Part shown: one piece after another, positions 51,375-58,357 of the stretch
Position numbering within the stretch: the first letter of the stretch is position 1
Layout of the letters: each line of letters opens with the position of its first letter
Assembly (NCBI GenBank): GCA_903861045.1
Contig: CAIOST010000390.1
Coordinates: 1 to 58,357 of the forward strand
DNA from: an uncultured bacterium
GTDB taxonomy: Bacteria > Verrucomicrobiota > Kiritimatiellia > RFP12 > CAIWXQ01
Direction: 5' to 3'
Length of the DNA: 58,357 nt
The notes under the pieces: model-generated
Databases searched by the model: none
The model's input: only the letters and a program-made list of their open reading frames with translations
What the model was told of the DNA's origin: nothing
Made by a program: the position numbers and the translations under genes

Positions 51375-53243
51375 ATGACAGAGCAGGCAACCGGGGCGAA
51401 TCCGATACGTCTACCGGTAGAGAACATTGCCAACTGGTGGATGCGGAACTTGCTGCTTGCCACGCGACCGGCTTTGGAATGGCTGTTGGGCATTCCGAGG
51501 CTGAATGAAATCTACCACCAATCGTGTGCCTTGCCGGACACGTCCCACTTCGCGGACCGTGTGCTGCAGGTGACGGGCATTTCCTATGCCGTGACGGATG
51601 AGGAGCGTGCCCTGATTCCCGGCAAGGGGCCGGTCGTGGTGGTCGCTAATCATCCGTTTGGCGGAATTGAGGGGGTCATCCTGCTATCGCTGTTGCAGTC
51701 AGTGCGGTCGGATACGCGGGTGATGTCTAATTATATGCTGCGCGTTATTCCGGAGTTGCGCGCGCATTCCATATATGTAGATCCATTCGGCGCACGCGGT
51801 GCGGCCGCACGCAATATCCAGCCGATGAAGGAGAGTTTGCGGTGGTTGCAGCATGGTGGTCTGCTGGGGGTTTTCCCGGCCGGCGAAGTTTCCAGTTTCG
51901 ATCTGCACTGCGGCATGGTGCGTGATCCCGCCTGGGATCATAAGATGGCGGCCATAGTACGCCGAACGCAGGCGACCGTCTTGCCCATATATTTTCTGGG
52001 ACATAATGGCGCTGGCTTTCAGGCGGCCGGGGTGATCCATCCGCTCCTGCGGACGCTCCTGCTACCGCGGCAACTCTCCAACAAGCAGGACCAGGTGATC
52101 GGTTTGCGGGTTGGCACGCCCATACCTTGGAAGAGCATGGCGGATATCACCAGCGACGAAAAGCTGGCCCGCTTCTTACGGTTGCGGACCTACCTGTTGG
52201 CGGAACGGGAAAGCCATCGGCGCCGCCCCTTCTTTGTGCGTCTGCCGCGTGCACTCCCCTCGGAACCGGTCTGTGCGCCAGCACCGGTGGCCAGTTATGT
52301 CCGTGAGATTGAGACCTTGCCGCCGGAGCAGAAGCTGCTCGATTCTGGCGATCTTACCGTCTATGTGGCGTTGGCCAGCCAAGCGCCGGCGTTGATGCGG
52401 GAGATCGGCCGGTTGCGGGAGTTGACCTTCCGAGCCGTGGGCGAGGGGACCGGCGAAGCGTTGGATGTGGATCAGTTTGACAAATACTACTGGCACCTGT
52501 TCATGTGGAACAAGGTGCGACAGGAGGTGGTGGGCGGCTATCGACTGGGCATGGTGGATCGCATTGTCGAAGAGCATGGCGTCAAGGGGCTGTACACGCG
52601 TACGATCTTCCGGTTTGACGAACGGTTCATCAACCGCATTCATCCGGCGATCGAGTGCGGCCGTTCGTTTGTTCGTCCGGAATACCAGCGGGCCTATACG
52701 TCCCTGCTGTTGTTGTGGAAGGGGATTTCGGCCTTTATCGCTAAACATCCACGCTACCGGATGCTTTTTGGCCCTGTCAGCATCACCAACGAATATCGCG
52801 AAGCCTCGCGCAACATGATTATGGAGTCGTTGCGGCGCTGTCGCATGTCTTCAGATCTGGCCGATCTGGTGAAACCGCGCCTGCCCCCGCGTCCGCCGCG
52901 CAATGCCGAATGGACCCAGCTTGAGTATCGCGATTTATTTGACGATATCGACCGTGTGTCTGGCTTCGTGGAGGATGTGGAACCGGATCACAAGGGCATG
53001 CCGGTGTTATTGAGGCAATACCTCAAGCTGGGCGGACGCCTCGTGGCGTTCAATGTGGATCCCAGTTTCAGCTATGTGGTGGACGGTTTGATCCTCGTGG
53101 ATTTAAAAAGTGCGGACCCCAAGATTCTGCGGCGATACATGGGGAACGACGAGGCCGACGCCTATTTGCGGCATCACGGCTTGCTGGATGTTCCCATGAG
53201 CACGGGCGCGGGCAGTGCGCCGCCGGTGACGCGCAGTATCTGA
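51375..53243 (+). CDS. Bifunctional acyltransferase: PlsC/OlsA-like plus OlsB-like GNAT
   Basis: This 622-residue protein has two parts. Residues about 60-290 are a lysophospholipid-acyltransferase domain (VVVVANHPFGGIEGVILLS with the HP catalytic region, LGVFPAGEVSSFD). Residues about 330-600 are a GNAT domain of the OlsB/hemolysin type (VVGGYRLGMVDRIV, GRSFVRPEYQRAYTSLLLLWKGI, FGPVSITNEYREASRNMI). OlsB adds a 3-hydroxy fatty acid to ornithine or another amino acid and OlsA adds the second acyl chain, giving aminolipids. In the known fusion OlsF the order is OlsB then OlsA; here it is reversed. It may make an ornithine-type lipid. Confidence 0.85.
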   Translation: MTEQATGANPIRLPVENIANWWMRNLLLATRPALEWLLGIPRLNEIYHQSCALPDTSHFADRVLQVTGISYAVTDEERALIPGKGPVVVVANHPFGGIEGVILLSLLQSVRSDTRVMSNYMLRVIPELRAHSIYVDPFGARGAAARNIQPMKESLRWLQHGGLLGVFPAGEVSSFDLHCGMVRDPAWDHKMAAIVRRTQATVLPIYFLGHNGAGFQAAGVIHPLLRTLLLPRQLSNKQDQVIGLRVGTPIPWKSMADITSDEKLARFLRLRTYLLAERESHRRRPFFVRLPRALPSEPVCAPAPVASYVREIETLPPEQKLLDSGDLTVYVALASQAPALMREIGRLRELTFRAVGEGTGEALDVDQFDKYYWHLFMWNKVRQEVVGGYRLGMVDRIVEEHGVKGLYTRTIFRFDERFINRIHPAIECGRSFVRPEYQRAYTSLLLLWKGISAFIAKHPRYRMLFGPVSITNEYREASRNMIMESLRRCRMSSDLADLVKPRLPPRPPRNAEWTQLEYRDLFDDIDRVSGFVEDVEPDHKGMPVLLRQYLKLGGRLVAFNVDPSFSYVVDGLILVDLKSADPKILRRYMGNDEADAYLRHHGLLDVPMSTGAGSAPPVTRSI

Positions 53244-53253
53244 CAGGGGGAAT

Positions 53254-55182
53254 ATGGCGATGCCTAATAGGCTGTTGGTGTCCGTCAGTCGGGTACGTCG
53301 AATGGTTCAATGTGGCAGCGGAGCGCTGTTGCTGCTGGGGTGGTTGTCCGGCGGGCTGGCGGTGGGCGGTGGGGTGGATGACCCGTTGCTGGACGAGATC
53401 GAGCAGACCGGTTGGCGCTTTTTCCGCGACGAGATGCATCCGGTGACCGGGCTGATTCCGGATGCGGCCCGTGCCGATGGAAGCGGACGGGGGACGGTGG
53501 CCAATGTCGCGGGGAGCGGTTTTGCGCTGGCGGCGCTCTGTGTGGCAGACGAGCGGGGCTGGGAGCCGCGCACGCAGGCCGTGGCGCGGGCGCGGCTCAT
53601 GTTGGATTTTCTCGTGAACCGGGCACCACACGAGCATGGGTTCCTCTATCATTTCCTAGACATGGCGAGCGGGGCGCGCGCCTGGGAGAGCGAAGCGTCG
53701 AGCATTGATACGGCGTTGCTGCTGTGCGGCGCCCTTACGGCCCGACAGCATTTTGACGACCCCGGGATCCGGCGGCTCGTGACTGAACTTTATGAGCGGG
53801 TCGATTGGCCATGGATGTTGAATGGCCGGCAGACCCTGTGCCAGGGGTGGACCCCGGAGAAACAGTTCACGCGCTATCGCTGGGAAGGGTATGCCGAACA
53901 CATGGCAATGTACCTGCTCGGACTGGGGTCGCCTACGCATCCGCTGCCGGCCGACTGCTGGGGCGCGTGGCGGCGGGAGCCGGTCGGCACGCACGCCGGT
54001 TTCACGTTCATTGAGAATCCACCCCTGTTTGTGCACCAGTATGCGCAGGCCTTTGTGGACTTTCGCGGGCGACGGGATGCGTTCGCGGATTATTGGCGCA
54101 ATTCGGTCTTCGCCACGCTGGCGCAACGCCAGATGTGCGCGGCGCTCCAGCCGGAATACCCGTATTTTTCCACCAATCTATGGGGAATTTCGGCCTCGCA
54201 AGCCGCCGACGGGTATAAAGCGTGGGGCGGCCCACCGCGGACGGTCTTGACGAATGCGCTCGATGGTACGCTGGTCCCCTGCGCGCCGGGGGGATCCATC
54301 CCGTTCGCCCCGCAGGAATGCCTGCAAGCGCTGCGTAACATGCGCACGCAGTTTGGCGAACGAATCTGGCAGAAGTATGGGTTCGTGGATGCCTTCAACC
54401 CGCATACCGGCTGGGTGTCGGCCGATGTGCTGTCCATTGATGCCGGAATCATGCTGGTGATGGCGGAAAATGCCCGCAGCGGGTTGATCTGGGAGCGTTT
54501 TCAGCGTAATGCGGAGATCCCGCTGGCGCTGGCGCGCGCCGGCTTCCGGCCGCAAACACCGCAGGAGTCTGCGGCCACCAATCGTACCAGCCTATACAGC
54601 ACCATTCACCAGCGTTTCGACGCGCCGCGCGTGACGGTGGCCCGGCGGCTGCCCCGGCCGGAGGCCGAGTGGGCGTGGCAGGTGTTGGATGCGGCCTCGC
54701 GCGAGAGTGTGTTTGATGGCGATGGCTTGGTGTGGCTGCGTTTCGCCTTTGCCTGGGATGCCACCAACCTGTATTTTCGAGCCAAAGTGGTGGATCCCGA
54801 CGTGCGCAGCGAAATGCCGCCGCCCTTGATCTACAAGCAGGATTGTGTGGAGTTGTTTGTAAATCCGTCGAATACGGCGCTCTGCTGGCATGGTACGAAC
54901 GACCTGCAGTTTGGGTTTGCGATCACCAATAAATGCTGGGAATGGTTTGGCAACCGTCGCTTGGAACAGGTACGCGTGACCGTGACGACGAACGGCTATC
55001 AAGTGGCGGCGGCACTCCCCTGGACCATGCTGGGCGTGGTGCCGCGTCCGGGGATGCAACTGGGTGCCTCCCCCGCGCTGAATAGTGTTTCCCGGCTGGA
55101 CGAACCGGCCATGCTTTTGAATTGGCGCTGGAAGAAACAAACCGATGGCCGTTTTCAGATCGGGACTGTCGAACTGGAGTAG
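53254..55182 (+). CDS. Exported GH144-like glucanase with CBM9-like C-terminus
   Basis: This 642-residue protein has a signal peptide (hydrophobic run about residues 22-38). Residues about 45-430 match the glucoamylase-like Pfam family that includes GH144 endo-beta-1,2-glucanases: LLDEIEQTGWRFFRDEMHPVTGLIPD, VANVAGSGFALAALCVADERGW, YAEHMAMYLLGLGSPTHPLP, ENPPLFVHQYAQAFVDF, GISASQAADGYKAWG. Residues about 450-642 form a CBM9-like sandwich (WLRFAFAWDATNLYFRAKVVD, QDCVELFVNPSN, YQVAAALPWTMLG). It probably cleaves an extracytoplasmic glucan. It starts 10 bases after the acyltransferase gene. Confidence 0.8.
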   Translation: MAMPNRLLVSVSRVRRMVQCGSGALLLLGWLSGGLAVGGGVDDPLLDEIEQTGWRFFRDEMHPVTGLIPDAARADGSGRGTVANVAGSGFALAALCVADERGWEPRTQAVARARLMLDFLVNRAPHEHGFLYHFLDMASGARAWESEASSIDTALLLCGALTARQHFDDPGIRRLVTELYERVDWPWMLNGRQTLCQGWTPEKQFTRYRWEGYAEHMAMYLLGLGSPTHPLPADCWGAWRREPVGTHAGFTFIENPPLFVHQYAQAFVDFRGRRDAFADYWRNSVFATLAQRQMCAALQPEYPYFSTNLWGISASQAADGYKAWGGPPRTVLTNALDGTLVPCAPGGSIPFAPQECLQALRNMRTQFGERIWQKYGFVDAFNPHTGWVSADVLSIDAGIMLVMAENARSGLIWERFQRNAEIPLALARAGFRPQTPQESAATNRTSLYSTIHQRFDAPRVTVARRLPRPEAEWAWQVLDAASRESVFDGDGLVWLRFAFAWDATNLYFRAKVVDPDVRSEMPPPLIYKQDCVELFVNPSNTALCWHGTNDLQFGFAITNKCWEWFGNRRLEQVRVTVTTNGYQVAAALPWTMLGVVPRPGMQLGASPALNSVSRLDEPAMLLNWRWKKQTDGRFQIGTVELE

Positions 55183-55268
55183 TCCCGGTTGGCAACGATG
55201 CGGTGACGTGGTAGTGTGCTGGGCCTGTCGATGGTTGTCGCAGAACGAATACGGGAAGGGCGGCGGAT

Positions 55269-57227
55269 ATGCGGAGACGCAAGGTAAACACACGACTTGG
55301 TGCCAGCGGGCGGATTGCCATAATCTTGCTTTACACGCTGTTACTGACCAGTAGTCTCGCGCTGGTGGTGCCCTTTACCTTGTACCGAACGGCCATGGTG
55401 TCGAGTGCCACGGACTATGAACGGAGTAGTTCGCTGACACGCCTGCTATACAGTCGTGCGGATCGTTTTTTGCGGGTCTTGTGCGGCTACTTCCCCGCCG
55501 GCCATCGTAGTTCGATGCGGCAGATGCGCAGCTTTTTTCCCTCGCTGCCAGTGGCCTGGCAGAGTTGGGAGCAGATTGCCCGCGAACGCACGCAGAGCGA
55601 TGCCTGGGCCTTGGCGGAACTGGCAAAGTTGGATGACGAAACCGTCCTGAATCGTTATCGCGTGCTGGCCCGCGATTATGGCGAATATGCCCGGACCTGC
55701 GATCTGCGCGAGGCGGTGCTGGCCTATGATCAGCGCTATGTAGGCGCTTTTCTGCGCAATAAGTACGGTTCGATGGCCGCGTTGTGCCAATCCTGGGGTG
55801 TTTCGCTGGAACGGTTTGCGACGATCGAATCCGGCACGTGGAGCGGCGAGCCTATTGATGAGCGCACCTATGTGCCGCTGGACACGGCTTATTACCGGGA
55901 CTTGCTCGATTTTCGCAAGGAATATCGGGAGGGAAAACATGCTGGTTTATTGCGCAATCCTTCCTGCACGGCGGATTATCTCCGGCCGGCGGCGCTGGCG
56001 TATGTCTGGGAGTCGTATGCCTCACGGGTGCTGAACATCACCAATTACGCGCAGTTGCATAGTTTGCCTTTTCCTGTGCCGGTCAGTGCACCGCCCGAGC
56101 AGCGCCAGGTGTGGCAGCAGTTTGTGCAGGAAAGGTTTCCGCTCCGCCACATCGGCTTTGTCACAACCCCTACACGCTGCACGGCCTTTGCCAAGTTTCT
56201 GGAAGAGAAATTCCATACCGTAGCGAATTTGAACCGTGTGATGCACACCGAGTATACGGATTGGAAGGATGTGGCGGATTGGACGGAGGTCGAGCTGGCC
56301 GGTGAGATTCCGCCGCCGCCGTTCGGCCGGTTATGGATGGAGTATGTTGGGGCCAAGGTGCCGTTCGACGAGTGGATCCAGCGGGACACCCTGCCGGAGG
56401 TTGGTTTTCAAACGTTCGCTCTAAATAAATATGGCACCTTGCCGGGGGTGAACACCGCCTATGCGCTCGACTTGAAGCGCATTGAGGAGTTGCGGATTCC
56501 GTTCCGGGAGGCGTTGCTGGTGACGTTTCATGATCAGGAAAAAACCCTGGTTTGGCAGCGCTTCAGTACCGGCTACCAGGCGATCGGTAATTTCTTGTAT
56601 CTGAGCGGGCGCGCGGTGACCATGCTGGTGATCTTGCTGATACTTTCCTTCCTGGTCCACCTGACGGTCAACTCGTGGGCTGGCTATGTGCTGGCAGGTC
56701 GGAACGTGTCGATTTTCCGCAAAATAGCCGTGTTCGGCCTGGCTGTGCTGGCCTTCCCGGCTGCCGCGGTCGTGCTGCCTGACTTCCTTCGGGTGCAGGA
56801 GTTGGGGGTGGCGAATACCTTAGGCGCTCTGTCCCTGCCGCTGGTGGCGAGTGTGCTCTCGGTGCTTCTGTTGCAGCGGCAGTTCCGCCGACTTCCGCCG
56901 GAGATGCTGGCTGAGGTGGCCGCCACGAAGGGCGTTGCCGGTATGCGGGTGTTCTTGCGCCGGGGGGTGCCGCAGGCCACGGGCGTGCTGCTCTGCGGCA
57001 TTCTGGGCTCGGTCATGGCGGCACATCTTGGGTGGGAGTGGTCGCTGGTGGTTTCGCGTGACCCGGCTATTTGGACCATGGCCGCCTGGACCAATCAGTT
57101 TACGGTCTCGGCCGCCAATCAAACGACCACGGCTTGGGCCGTCTTCGCGGTGAATGCCTTGCCCGTGGTCATCGTTTATCTTTTCGGTTGGCATGTCTGG
57201 CTACGCCGCACAAAGCTGCAGTCCTAG
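55269..57227 (+). CDS. MalG-type ABC permease with very large external domain
   Basis: This 652-residue protein has a first membrane helix (about residues 15-37), then about 410 residues outside the membrane. The remaining helices form the permease core, with the cytoplasmic coupling loop EVAATKGVAGMRVFLRRGVPQATG in the position of the EAA motif. Normal MalG-type permeases are about 280 residues with small loops. The external domain contains three related helical stretches (NKYGSMAALCQSWG, EKFHTVANLNRVMHTEYTDW, NKYGTLPGVNTAYAL). No ATPase, partner permease or binding protein is seen in the window. Import of an oligosaccharide is inferred. Confidence 0.75.
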   Translation: MRRRKVNTRLGASGRIAIILLYTLLLTSSLALVVPFTLYRTAMVSSATDYERSSSLTRLLYSRADRFLRVLCGYFPAGHRSSMRQMRSFFPSLPVAWQSWEQIARERTQSDAWALAELAKLDDETVLNRYRVLARDYGEYARTCDLREAVLAYDQRYVGAFLRNKYGSMAALCQSWGVSLERFATIESGTWSGEPIDERTYVPLDTAYYRDLLDFRKEYREGKHAGLLRNPSCTADYLRPAALAYVWESYASRVLNITNYAQLHSLPFPVPVSAPPEQRQVWQQFVQERFPLRHIGFVTTPTRCTAFAKFLEEKFHTVANLNRVMHTEYTDWKDVADWTEVELAGEIPPPPFGRLWMEYVGAKVPFDEWIQRDTLPEVGFQTFALNKYGTLPGVNTAYALDLKRIEELRIPFREALLVTFHDQEKTLVWQRFSTGYQAIGNFLYLSGRAVTMLVILLILSFLVHLTVNSWAGYVLAGRNVSIFRKIAVFGLAVLAFPAAAVVLPDFLRVQELGVANTLGALSLPLVASVLSVLLLQRQFRRLPPEMLAEVAATKGVAGMRVFLRRGVPQATGVLLCGILGSVMAAHLGWEWSLVVSRDPAIWTMAAWTNQFTVSAANQTTTAWAVFAVNALPVVIVYLFGWHVWLRRTKLQS

Positions 57228-57314
57228 ATACTGGTTGCCTGCCTGCCCTGGGGTGGGCGCGGGAGCGTGATGGGGGGGGCGACCCTCCTGGCGAGCCGTG
57301 ATCGCAGGTGAAGC

Positions 57315-58155
57315 TTAAGAAAGTGCCATTGCGCTCTGACCACGACGTTGCCGGAACCTCCGTGCTGTCATGCCGGTCTCTTTGCGGAACAGGCGGGAGA
57401 AATAATCGGCATCGGCGAATCCGCACTGATAGGCGATGGTTTTCACAGGGAGCTCGCTGTCGAGCAGCAGCTCCTTGGCCCGGTTGAGGCGTCGATCCAT
57501 TATATAGCGCCAGGGGGTCACACCGCAGAGGCGGCGGAAGGCACGCAGGAAGGCGAATCGCGTCATGCCGGCATTTTGGGCCATAGCGGCCAGATCCATG
57601 GGCTCGCCTTGCACCGCGTCCAGCAAGGCCCGGGTGGTGTCGGGGGACGGCGCTGGCGCAATGGTCTTGTGCAAGGTAGCAAATAGCTGTGGCAGGACTA
57701 CGGCAGCGTCCAGGGCGCTATGCAGCGCCTGACGCCGGATGATGTTCAGGATGGTGCGGTAGCGATGCAGTACGGCCGGTTGCCGGCCGATGGCGCGCAC
57801 CGGCCGTTCGAGCGTGAACCCGGCAAACCGGCTCCAGCGCGGCAGTTGCTCGCCGCGCAGGTGCATCCACCAGATATCCCAGCCGGTCCGGTTGTCGGCG
57901 CGATAGGCGTGCGGCATACCGGCAGGAGCCAGGAAAATGTCGCCCGTTCCAATCGGGAAAGTGCGTGGACCGGCCTCGAAGGTTCCCTGGCCACCTATAG
58001 TAGATCAGGATGTCATCCTGAAGGCAGCGCGTGGGACAGAAGTGCCGACTGATGTTCCAGTGGCCAATACTTTCCACCCAGGCACCCAGTTGGTCGAGTC
58101 CGGGTGCGGGGAGGGCCAGATAGGACCGGCATTGCGTTTCCGGCAACTTCTTCAT
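57315..58155 (-). pseudogene. AraC-family regulator interrupted by a frameshift
   Basis: The N-terminus (MKKLPETQCRSYLALPAPGLDQLGAW through DDILIYY) is in one frame. From about 58000 leftward homology continues in another frame (GGQGTFEAGPRTFPIGTGDIFLAPAGMPHAY), through to the double helix-turn-helix (DLAAMAQNAGMTRFAFLRAFRR, LPVKTIAYQCGFADADYFSRLFRK). One base gained or lost between LIYY and GGQG would restore a normal protein of about 280 residues. This may be a real mutation or a sequencing error. Convergent with the ABC permease. Confidence 0.8.
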
Positions 58156-58262
58156 GGGCAACATAATCCAGTTAATTTGTTCGCCTGTCCAGTTCAATTC
58201 GGTCGCAAACAACCGCAGGGGTGTAGGACAAAAAAGTGAGAAGAGGGAGGGTGTGCGCAAGG

Positions 58263-58357
58263 TCACGCTGCATTCTGGCTGGTTCCAACCGAAGAACGCT
58301 CGCTCCAATATAGGTCGTGGAGTTGATCGGCAACGAGTGCGCGGCAGCGCAGCACGT
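58263..58357 (-). CDS. C-terminal end of a gene entering from the right edge
   Basis: One minus-strand frame is open from the window edge to a TGA at 58263-58265 and encodes about 30 residues (RCRALVADQLHDLYWSERSS then a short tail). The composition looks protein-like, but the fragment is too short to identify. Confidence 0.35.
   Translation of the reverse strand, partial: VLRCRALVADQLHDLYWSERSSVGTSQNAA

Noticed and set aside
1-58357. Insertion sequence or transposase gene
   Set aside because: No transposase, integrase or REP-associated transposase motif was found on either strand, so the repeats have no visible mobilising enzyme in this window.

Overview
The window is 58.4 kb of GC-rich, gene-dense bacterial chromosome. 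The gene content suggests a saccharolytic, probably anaerobic member of the PVC superphylum, with Kiritimatiellota or a neighbouring Verrucomicrobia/Lentisphaerae lineage as my best guess. It has many glycoside hydrolases and DUF2961 proteins with no SusC/SusD pair, uroporphyrinogen-decarboxylase-like proteins, an aldo/keto reductase carrying ferredoxin clusters, a glycyl-radical-enzyme remnant, S23-type four-helix-bundle genes and AraC regulators beside sugar genes. The taxonomic assignment is inference: the window holds no rRNA or other decisive marker.

Layout. 1-7.5 kb: a GHL10-type hydrolase, a PHP phosphoesterase, ribonuclease III, an exported prenyltransferase-fold protein, and an ECF sigma factor translationally coupled to an anti-sigma factor whose outer part is also prenyltransferase-fold. 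7.5-31.9 kb: a catabolic region with a Gfo/Idh/MocA protein, GH116, an esterase, AraC, three DUF2961 paralogues, two UroD-like proteins, a large secreted protein, an Fe-S aldo/keto reductase, an Abi-type HEPN protein with a candidate upstream RNA, a GH36 alpha-galactosidase and a 1045-residue GH106-like enzyme. 32-41 kb: a stretch rich in gene remnants: a VapC toxin with its middle deleted, a beta-helix fragment, a glycyl radical enzyme and a divergent AraC gene that have both lost their 5' ends at one breakpoint, an arabinofuranosidase-like C-terminus, and a GH42 galactosidase with an internal deletion. Among them lie an intact VapBC-type pair, an intact GH3 and a four-helix-bundle gene flanked by octamer arrays. 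41-48.5 kb: AraC, a GH110-like beta-helix enzyme and a three-gene membrane redox operon (propeller lipoprotein, polyferredoxin, PQQ-type propeller). 48.5-58.4 kb: tRNA-Asp, folE, and a cell-envelope or glycan operon (carbohydrate-binding protein, O-antigen-ligase-like protein, fused acyltransferase, GH144-like hydrolase with a CBM9-like domain, ABC permease with a very large external domain), then a frameshifted AraC gene.

Two kinds of repeat structure are not explained by the genes. The first is a family of short perfect hairpins whose loops always contain GGA or TCC. It occurs five times as pairs in which the two members differ in stem sequence and point in opposite directions, plus once alone. 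The second is short tandem arrays in inverted orientation around both four-helix-bundle genes (heptamers around one, octamers around the other).

The strongest candidates for undescribed biology are the paired hairpins, the array-bracketed four-helix-bundle cassettes, the anti-sigma factor with a terpene-cyclase-like sensor domain, the propeller/polyferredoxin operon, and an approximately 130-residue module shared between a GH116 enzyme and a DUF2961 protein.
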